Shown one piece after another: positions 58,727 through 64,000 of a stretch of 64,000 nucleotides of DNA. The position numbers were made by a program, and so were the translations under genes. This DNA is from DAOUJW01 sp965218945. GTDB taxonomy: Bacteria; Chloroflexota; Dehalococcoidia; Lucifugimonadales; UBA2985. The stretch's first letter is position 1. Each line of letters starts with the position of its first letter. Under the pieces are notes generated by a model that had not been told where the DNA came from, made no database searches, and worked only from the letters and a program-made list of their open reading frames with translations. The stretch spans positions 496,001 through 560,000 of the forward strand of contig OZ244718.1 of the NCBI GenBank assembly GCA_965218945.1, given 5' to 3'.

Positions 58727-60217
58727 CTATGAAGATGTCTGAATCCCGTTCGCGGGGTTAAGGTATTGCTGCGTAATTGCCCTAGCAGTCTCGTCGACGC
58801 TTGGAAACAGGGTTTCCCGCGTCACATTCAGCAACCGCAATTCTTCAAGGATACTAAGTTTCTGCTCCGCAGGTACATCCAATTCATAATGCGAATAAAT
58901 TGGTGGTTTAATGTTCGATTTCGAGATTTCACTCTGTTCAAATCGCTCATGAAACGCTGAAAGGAGGAAGGCACCAGACTGAGCTCTGATCCGTTCAAAC
59001 ATCCTCTGCGGCTCAACTACAAAGACCCTATAGAGATCTCGAATGTCAATGCGCTCTTCAAAGCTTGGCTTCTCTTGCCTAATGGCAAAGTAGAGATGGT
59101 GCATAGCTTCTGCAAATAGCTCGTGCTGCTCGTCGAAATTCCCCATGTTAGTAGGAAAAGCGCCGTCAATAGCATCTTCTTCTGTCTTCCCTAAGAGCAG
59201 ATTCTGTTCACCTCGCGAGAGTTTGGCAAAATTCGTTATGACACTTACAGCGTCACTATTGAAGGGCTTAATTAAACATCTAGGCACGCCAAAGATATGA
59301 AGCCGTCCGTCTTTGTCCAAGTATTCTTCGTCATTGCAGGCATAGAAGAGCGCCACTAGCGGATTTCGAGTGATGTCTAGAAGGCGTGTCTTTAGCCCAT
59401 AGTGTTGAGCCAGGACCCATTGAGCGAGTGCCGAGCCAAGTGAGTTGAAGGCTTCCGGTTGACGAGTCATAAGATCGTTAAGCATCTCACCCTCAGATGA
59501 GCGGAGAGCGGTCTCTCTCGTAACCGAGGGATTCAGAGGACAGGAGCAGGGTTGACCACGAAAATACAGCACCATATCCATATCCAACCCGCTAGCACGT
59601 CTACTGAACTCGTGGCACGCTTCCAACAAAGCGCTCACCGCGACCAGTTTCCTTTCAAGTAATGGGTCTTCTAATGAACCCCGACTTAGCTCAAGTGGAG
59701 GGAATAGTATCGCTTCCCAAGGTCTAGATTGATTGAACTCCACTCCATTCAGACGTGCATTGTACAGATACGATCTCTTGAGATTGCACTCAAAGAATCG
59801 AACCCCACTCAGATTGACCGCTGAGAAATTAGTTTGAACTAGCTTGGATCTCGCGAAGGTCGCATCGGTGAGAGCAGTACGTCCGCTGAAATCTGCACGA
59901 GTTAGATCAACATTTACGAATTTAGCGCGGGTAAGGTCGCTGTATGTGAAGTCAGCATCCGTCAGATCCACCTTGTGGAGGTCGTTAAGAGCAAAAAAGC
60001 GCAAGCTCCCGAGATAAGCATCCTTGAGGTTGGCATTCGAGAGGTTGATTTCCTTCAAACTGGGGATATGCCCTCCCCTAGATTCATCACCGCGATTCTC
60101 CCATATACTTGTGAAATCCACAGACTCAAAGTCTGGTCTAAAATCATCGTCTTCCCGCCTCTTGTTCCACGACTCTACACCCTCACGAAGCCATTGGATA
60201 TGTTCAGGGTTACCCAT
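58727..60217 (-). CDS. Pentapeptide-repeat/FRG-domain fusion protein
   Basis: 496 residues. Residues ~53-160 are pentapeptide repeats (A/C-D/N-L/F-x-x): INLSNANLKDAYLG, VDLTDADFTYSDLTRAKF, VDLTRADFSGRTALTDATF. Residues ~215-310 carry the FRG domain: VLYFRGQPCSCPLNPSVTRE and WVLAQHYGLKTRLLDITRNP, then LVALFYACND. The pentapeptide beta-helix often mimics DNA or mediates binding; the FRG domain has no agreed activity. It begins 65 bases after the methyltransferase gene on the same strand, so it is probably the third gene of that operon. It is AT-richer than the molybdopterin gene next to it. Confidence 0.82.
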   Translation of the reverse strand: MGNPEHIQWLREGVESWNKRREDDDFRPDFESVDFTSIWENRGDESRGGHIPSLKEINLSNANLKDAYLGSLRFFALNDLHKVDLTDADFTYSDLTRAKFVNVDLTRADFSGRTALTDATFARSKLVQTNFSAVNLSGVRFFECNLKRSYLYNARLNGVEFNQSRPWEAILFPPLELSRGSLEDPLLERKLVAVSALLEACHEFSRRASGLDMDMVLYFRGQPCSCPLNPSVTRETALRSSEGEMLNDLMTRQPEAFNSLGSALAQWVLAQHYGLKTRLLDITRNPLVALFYACNDEEYLDKDGRLHIFGVPRCLIKPFNSDAVSVITNFAKLSRGEQNLLLGKTEEDAIDGAFPTNMGNFDEQHELFAEAMHHLYFAIRQEKPSFEERIDIRDLYRVFVVEPQRMFERIRAQSGAFLLSAFHERFEQSEISKSNIKPPIYSHYELDVPAEQKLSILEELRLLNVTRETLFPSVDETARAITQQYLNPANGIQTSS

Positions 60218-60282
60218 AAGCTATCCTCTCAATCCACGGTTTGGCCTTTCGTGCGAGCGGCTTCACCGCCCGGGCCTCAATC

Positions 60283-61158
60283 CTATGGCGCGTACTGCCG
60301 CCGCTTCTCCAATATCCGTCCCTGGACGCCGTCAATGGTGGAGGGCGCTTCATGTCCATCCAGGCGCTTGAGTTGAGTCGCGTTGCGATGTTCAGGTTCG
60401 ATTTCACCATGATTACGCAAACGGCTCTCAATCATCTCACAATATCGAGGGTGAATCTCGCAGGTCAAGAAATCTCGACCAAGATTCCTGGCTTGCACAA
60501 CCTCTGAACCGCTGCCACCAAACAAGACAAATACCGTGTCCCCTGGAACCGTGCAGGACTTAATCAGCAGTTCCGAAAGACCCTCAGGGATTTGGCAGGG
60601 ATGGCTAGTCTTCTGACGCGATACATTCTTGACCAGGTTAAAGTTCAACCAGGAGTACGGCATACGGCCCTTGTGCCCCTGCCTGATGCGCTCCTTGATT
60701 CGAGGGTCCGTAGGGTTCTGGTAGGGCTGCGCCACCTCCTCTTTGTAAAATCGATTCTTTTTGGACTTGGTAGCGTGGAGAATGGAGCGATGCGCCGTTG
60801 TGAACTTGCGGCTACTGTGGCCCACGTTTGTGTTGTACACCCAAACGTAGTCATTGACTGAAGAAGCGTTATCGTCCAGATATTTGACTCTGAGATGCGC
60901 ATTCTGTTTGGGATAGTTGATAAAAAACAGGTTGCCATCAGTCCGCAGCACGCGCATGCACTCCTGAGCGAGAGATACGTACCAATCTATATACTTGTCC
61001 CACGACAGTTTGAAGTTCCGACTGTCATAGGTGATACCGGCGTTGTAGTCCGGGTCACCGTAAATCATGTCAATGCAGTTGTCTGGCAGCTCCCGCAGGA
61101 CCGCCATCACATCATCGTTGATTACCTGGTTTCGGAACTTGTCAGGTAGTGTAATCAT
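60283..61158 (-). CDS. DNA methyltransferase of a type II restriction-modification system
   Basis: 291 residues. Motif IV MIYGDPDYNAGITY (DPDY at 35-38) comes first and motif I VFVLFGGSGSEVVQARNL (213 onward) last, the beta-class order. Before motif I, HPCQIPEGLSELLIKS fits the usual HPTQKP element. It transfers a methyl group to adenine N6 or cytosine N4 and protects DNA from the restriction enzyme encoded just upstream. The start overlaps that gene's stop by 4 bases (ATGA). Confidence 0.88.
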   Translation of the reverse strand: MITLPDKFRNQVINDDVMAVLRELPDNCIDMIYGDPDYNAGITYDSRNFKLSWDKYIDWYVSLAQECMRVLRTDGNLFFINYPKQNAHLRVKYLDDNASSVNDYVWVYNTNVGHSSRKFTTAHRSILHATKSKKNRFYKEEVAQPYQNPTDPRIKERIRQGHKGRMPYSWLNFNLVKNVSRQKTSHPCQIPEGLSELLIKSCTVPGDTVFVLFGGSGSEVVQARNLGRDFLTCEIHPRYCEMIESRLRNHGEIEPEHRNATQLKRLDGHEAPSTIDGVQGRILEKRRQYAP

Positions 61159-61934
61159 CTCAAGACCAACGTGTACTCGGCGTTACGCAAGAGTTGAATA
61201 GACCCGGGGTCGTGGGGATCATCAAACGAATAGAGGTACAACCTTATTCTGTCTCCCTGTCTGAGCAGGTAACATCCGTTGATATTCTCTATTGGAATAT
61301 CCTTGGCAGCGCCCAGCCCTGAGTAGTAGCGAAAAGGATTGAATAGCTGAAAGACATTGAAGTCAGTGGGATCCCCGTTCTTAGCCTCGAAAACGGTTAC
61401 GGCTCCTTGATATTCTGTAGTAAAGTCAATTTCTACCTGCACCCTGCTCACATTGATTTCGTCGCCACCTATGCGGTAATCCAAGGGAATGTGTGTACGG
61501 TTGGAGCTATAAACTTTGGGCGACGCTGCAATATCCTCATAGAGAAAGTCGTGGATTATCCGTTGATTATAGCCAACTGACAGGATATTACTCTCGCTCG
61601 TGTTGATGTTGTTTAGTAAGCTACGTCTATAGGGCCACTGGTATCGGCTCTCCTCAGGAATAGACTCGAATTGGTGGTACCCAACCGCTATGCCGGAGAC
61701 AAACTGATGGCGGCCGCGCCCCAGGTGCACCACGAACACGTCATCATCTACCAACACTTTGGGTAGGGCAGACGAATTGTCCAGTTTAGTTGCATCAAAG
61801 GGGTTGCCGAAACCAACCCTATCGCAAACTTCTTTGACCTCTCCGTTGTCAAACACGAGGTTCCCGCGGGCCTTACACTGAGCATATAGTTCAGTAATGA
61901 CCGTCTGTTTTTTGCTCAGGGGTTGAGATGTCAC
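61155..61934 (-). CDS. Probable type II restriction endonuclease
   Basis: 259 residues from a GTG. A PD-(D/E)XK-like core is visible: VSRVQVEIDFTTEYQGAVTV, then FEAKNGDPTDF, with D170 and E183-x-K185. The N-terminal part (LSKKQTVITELYAQC, VCDRVGFGNPFDATKLD) may be DNA-binding. I do not recognise a named REase family; DUF6997 is possible. Position directly before, and overlapping, a DNA methyltransferase gene supports the assignment. Confidence 0.72.
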   Translation of the reverse strand: MTSQPLSKKQTVITELYAQCKARGNLVFDNGEVKEVCDRVGFGNPFDATKLDNSSALPKVLVDDDVFVVHLGRGRHQFVSGIAVGYHQFESIPEESRYQWPYRRSLLNNINTSESNILSVGYNQRIIHDFLYEDIAASPKVYSSNRTHIPLDYRIGGDEINVSRVQVEIDFTTEYQGAVTVFEAKNGDPTDFNVFQLFNPFRYYSGLGAAKDIPIENINGCYLLRQGDRIRLYLYSFDDPHDPGSIQLLRNAEYTLVLR

Positions 61935-61984
61935 GACAGTACCGGTTGTCTCCAGAATACGAGTAACCTTTGAGCTCGAAGCAC

Positions 61985-62014
61985 ATGATACGTACAGACG
62001 TTCTCCGCTGTCAA
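61985..62014 (-). promoter_or_regulatory. Promoter of the restriction-modification/FRG operon
   Basis: On the minus strand TTGACA (62014-62009), 18 bases, then TATCAT (61990-61985), about 50 bases before the GTG start. No controller (C) protein gene or C-box is seen. The remainder of the gap to 62264 holds no gene. Confidence 0.6.
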
Positions 62015-62264
62015 GTGGTCTTAGCCCTTCGATTCTATCTCCTTTGACCCAGAGTTAGCCCTATTCTGGACTGCAACCAACATGATCGCAAGGAGTTTTG
62101 CCCATGCCATTCTCGGAGTTTTGGCTACTACAAAACCGTCAGGAGCCAAGAATGGTCTCCTCCAAATCTATGACGTACCTACGCCCCCTTCTCCGGCTAA
62201 ACCTTGGACAAGCTACGACTGAGCGGGTACACTGGAAGTACCGCTACACGGAGGGTCGTTTGCG

Positions 62265-62909
62265 ATGTCCAGCGAATTGGAGAGGGCCAAATCGAGGCTC
62301 TTCGCGGCCCTTCGCAGCAGGGTGCCCTCCGGCAGGATAGTAGACGCCATGGAAAGGGTGCCTCGTGAGTTGTTTGTGCCGGAATCAATACGGCATCAGA
62401 GCTATGAGGACTTTCCACTCCCCATTGGAGACGGTCAGACCGTCTCGCAGCCCCATATTGTGGCCGTTATGACCCATGCTCTGGAGCTAAAGGAGGAGGA
62501 CAGTGTGCTGGAGTTGGGCACCGGAAGCGGATACCAGGCTGCTATACTCTCCCTTCTCACCCGCCAGGTCCTCTCCGTAGAGCGTATTCCTTCGCTGGCG
62601 GAGCGGGCCATAGTCTTACTGTCGTCTCTGGGGTATGCCAACGTGGAGGTGCGCCCGGCGGGCAGTGTGCTCGGGTGCCCGGAGGAAGCGCCCTTCGACG
62701 CCATAATCGTTACGGCCGCCGCGCCCTCGCTGCCGAGGACGCTCATGGAGCAGATGGCGGACGGGGGCAGGATGGTGATTCCGGCGGGTTCACAGCGGGA
62801 GCAGAGCTTGATCAAAGTGGTCAAGTCGCGCACCACATACTCCATAACCAACCTGGGCCCATGTCGATTCGTGCCTCTTGTGGGTAAGGGCGCGTGGGAT
62901 ACCGATTAG
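62265..62909 (+). CDS. pcm: Protein-L-isoaspartate O-methyltransferase
   Basis: 214 residues. Family motifs: VPRELFVPESIRHQSYEDFPLPIGDGQTVSQPHIVAVM, then motif I VLELGTGSGYQAAIL and LSVERIPSLAERAI, PFDAIIVTAAAPSLPRTLMEQ. It repairs isoaspartyl residues using SAM. It converges on dtd with stop codons overlapping by four bases. Confidence 0.93.
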   Translation: MSSELERAKSRLFAALRSRVPSGRIVDAMERVPRELFVPESIRHQSYEDFPLPIGDGQTVSQPHIVAVMTHALELKEEDSVLELGTGSGYQAAILSLLTRQVLSVERIPSLAERAIVLLSSLGYANVEVRPAGSVLGCPEEAPFDAIIVTAAAPSLPRTLMEQMADGGRMVIPAGSQREQSLIKVVKSRTTYSITNLGPCRFVPLVGKGAWDTD

Positions 62910-63367
62910 CCGCGTCTGGGCCGATGCCTGTCTGCGCTGTCGATGGCTATGGTGACGGGGCCGTCGTTCTGGATGTGCACCATCATCCGCTCCTGGAAGC
63001 GGCCGGTCTTCACCGTGAGTCCGGTCTCCCGGAAGAGGTCCAAGGCCCGCTCGAACAGGACTCTCGCCTCCTGGGGAGGGGCCGCTGAGCTGAAAGACGG
63101 CCTGCGTCCCTTGCGGACGTCGCCGTAGAGGGTGAACTGGCTGACCACTAGGAGATGCGCGGACACGTCCATCGCTGAGTGATCGAACCTTTCGGCTTCG
63201 TCTTCGAAGATGCGGAGGTTGACCACCTTGTCCACAATGTAGCGGGCATCCTCCTCGCCGTCGTCCTGGCCCACGCCCACGAACACCACCAGGCCCCGGT
63301 CAATCTGCTCGACGGCCCCGCCTACGGTAACGGAGGCGGCGGCTACTCTCTGGACGAGGGCGCGCAC
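62906..63367 (-). CDS. dtd: D-aminoacyl-tRNA deacylase
   Basis: 153 residues from a GTG. Family motifs: MRALVQRVAAASVTVGG, VVSQFTLYGDVRKGRRPSFSS (Ser-Gln-x-Thr active loop) and TGRFQERMMVHIQNDGPVTI (here NDGPVT replaces the commoner NDGPVTF-type end). It removes D-amino acids from tRNA. Its 3' end overlaps the convergent pcm. Confidence 0.93.
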   Translation of the reverse strand: MRALVQRVAAASVTVGGAVEQIDRGLVVFVGVGQDDGEEDARYIVDKVVNLRIFEDEAERFDHSAMDVSAHLLVVSQFTLYGDVRKGRRPSFSSAAPPQEARVLFERALDLFRETGLTVKTGRFQERMMVHIQNDGPVTIAIDSADRHRPRRG

Positions 63368-63379
63368 CCTTGCGTCTTC

Positions 63380-63625
63380 CTAGGCCTCAGTTGAGGAGGT
63401 ATCCTTATCCCCGCTGCTGCTGCCCCTGTCCTCGGGGTGGAACTCCTTGCGGGCGTAGTCGGTCGTGTAGAAACCGCTGCCCTTGTAGATTACTGTGGGG
63501 GAGTGGAACTTGCGCTTTGATGCGCTATTGCACAGGGGGCAGGACTGGGTCGTCTCGGCGTCGAAGCCCTGCTTCATCTCAAACCGATGGTCGCAAGCCC
63601 CGCATTGATACTCGTATATTGGCAT
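63380..63625 (-). CDS. FmdB-type zinc-ribbon protein
   Basis: 81 residues from the ATG at 63625 with TGGAGGC 4 bases upstream (the frame opens at 63643). The zinc ribbon is MPIYEYQCGACDHRF with C8xxC11 and SCPLCNSASKRKF with the second pair. The family (FmdB) is tied loosely to regulatory roles. The tail is low-complexity (EDRGSSSGDKDTSSTEA). It lies 12 bases upstream of dtd and is likely co-transcribed with it. Confidence 0.85.
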   Translation of the reverse strand: MPIYEYQCGACDHRFEMKQGFDAETTQSCPLCNSASKRKFHSPTVIYKGSGFYTTDYARKEFHPEDRGSSSGDKDTSSTEA

Positions 63626-63681
63626 TTGCCTCCAGAGCGACATTAGCGGTCTCAGTTAGTATCTGCTAACGCCATATTTTA

Positions 63682-63710
63682 ATTTAAGTGCTTTTTGGCT
63701 TCCTGTCAAC
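63682..63710 (-). promoter_or_regulatory. Promoter of the FmdB-dtd unit
   Basis: On the minus strand, TTGACA (63710-63705), 17 bases, then TAAATT (63687-63682), in an AT-rich stretch about 55 bases before the start codon. Confidence 0.55.
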
Positions 63711-63878
63711 ACGCCCGCACGATACGCGGGGCGCCGCGCCCGGGACGCATGGAGCGGGTTTGAGTAATGGGCCACCGGCGACTACAATGCTCAATCATGC
63801 TTGCCATCCAACCAGACGACGGCACGCGTCCTCCAGATTCCAGGGATGTGTCGTCGCACGCTAACGCGGAGCCTTGAT

Positions 63879-64000
63879 ATGACCAGGGCCTTGATGGTCG
63901 GCGCTCTTCTGGCGTTCCTGTGCGCGGCTGTGCTCATCTTTGCGTACTGCGGCACGGGAGAGGGATCCCCGGAGACCGTCCACGGCAGGATAACCGACGT
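63879..64000 (+). CDS. Lipoprotein or secreted protein, 3' truncated by window
   Basis: Only the first 40 residues are present. The start MTRALMVGALLAFLCAAVLI, then FAYCGTGEG is a signal peptide with a lipobox-like FAYC. CGGAG lies about 10 bases before the ATG. The rest lies outside the window and cannot be assigned. Confidence 0.6.
   Translation, partial: MTRALMVGALLAFLCAAVLIFAYCGTGEGSPETVHGRITD

Noticed and set aside
1..64000. CRISPR arrays, rRNA operon, origin of replication
   Set aside because: No regularly spaced repeat array, no rRNA-like sequence and no dnaA gene or DnaA-box cluster was found, although rpmH-rnpA is often near the origin in other bacteria.

Overview
The window is high-GC bacterial chromosome with short intergenic gaps. 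It looks like a Chloroflexota genome, possibly class Dehalococcoidia. This assignment is an inference from gene style, from frequent TTG/GTG starts and from the dispersed hairpin repeats; there is no rRNA or other marker that settles it. No rRNA or CRISPR array is present, and only one tRNA (tRNA-Gln, TTG) was found. Both window edges cut a gene: rsmI on the left and a small lipoprotein on the right.

Layout. 1-4.9 kb: the 3' end of rsmI, an MtnX-like phosphatase, a DUF6159 membrane protein, a repeat-rich gap, a DNA methyltransferase fused to an HNH domain, and a retropepsin-like protein. 5.2-10 kb: a purine operon purF-purM-purH plus a family 2 glycosyltransferase. 10.1-11.9 kb: a complete-looking IS1182-type element. 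12-15.2 kb: an SbcD/Mre11-like phosphoesterase, dinB and an orphan GlnQ-type ATPase. 15.4-22.9 kb: housekeeping genes (DAHP synthase, ribF, tyrS, a class V aminotransferase, serA). 23-24.7 kb: an AAA ATPase/DUF4276 pair. 24.8-29.5 kb: a 3-hydroxyacyl-CoA dehydrogenase and a NatAB-like ABC exporter with two paralogous permeases. 29.7-31.4 kb: a DUF5131/TcmP pair. 31.6-37.9 kb: a compact assimilatory nitrate operon narB-nirB-nirD-narK on the minus strand. 38-40.6 kb: a repeat-flanked lipoprotein gene and a DUF4287/DUF5655-like gene. 40.8-47.3 kb: a DUF6174-like lipoprotein, a 759-residue P-loop protein, speD-speB, an M50 protease and a vapBC module. 47.5-50.2 kb: a cysteine desulfurase, a lipoprotein and htpX. 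50.3-54.1 kb: tRNA-Gln and the conserved rpmH-rnpA-yidD-yidC-jag cluster, with a beta-propeller lipoprotein between yidD and yidC. 54.2-58.6 kb: a secreted HNH protein, a NUDIX hydrolase, a methyltransferase and an orphan molybdopterin hydroxylase subunit. 58.7-62 kb: an apparent three-gene defence cassette (restriction enzyme, methyltransferase, pentapeptide-FRG protein). 62.2-64 kb: pcm, dtd, a FmdB-type zinc ribbon gene and a truncated lipoprotein.

How the genes work together. The core genes cover purine synthesis, serine and aromatic amino acid precursors, polyamines, nitrate assimilation and membrane-protein insertion. Four small accessory modules sit between them: the ATPase/DUF4276 pair, the DUF5131/TcmP pair, the restriction-modification/FRG cassette and the methyltransferase-HNH fusion. 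The first three have visibly lower GC than their neighbours, which suggests transfer. The best candidate for an undescribed system is the restriction-modification cassette with its co-oriented pentapeptide-FRG gene at 58727-61934. All functions are read from sequence motifs alone; no database search was run.
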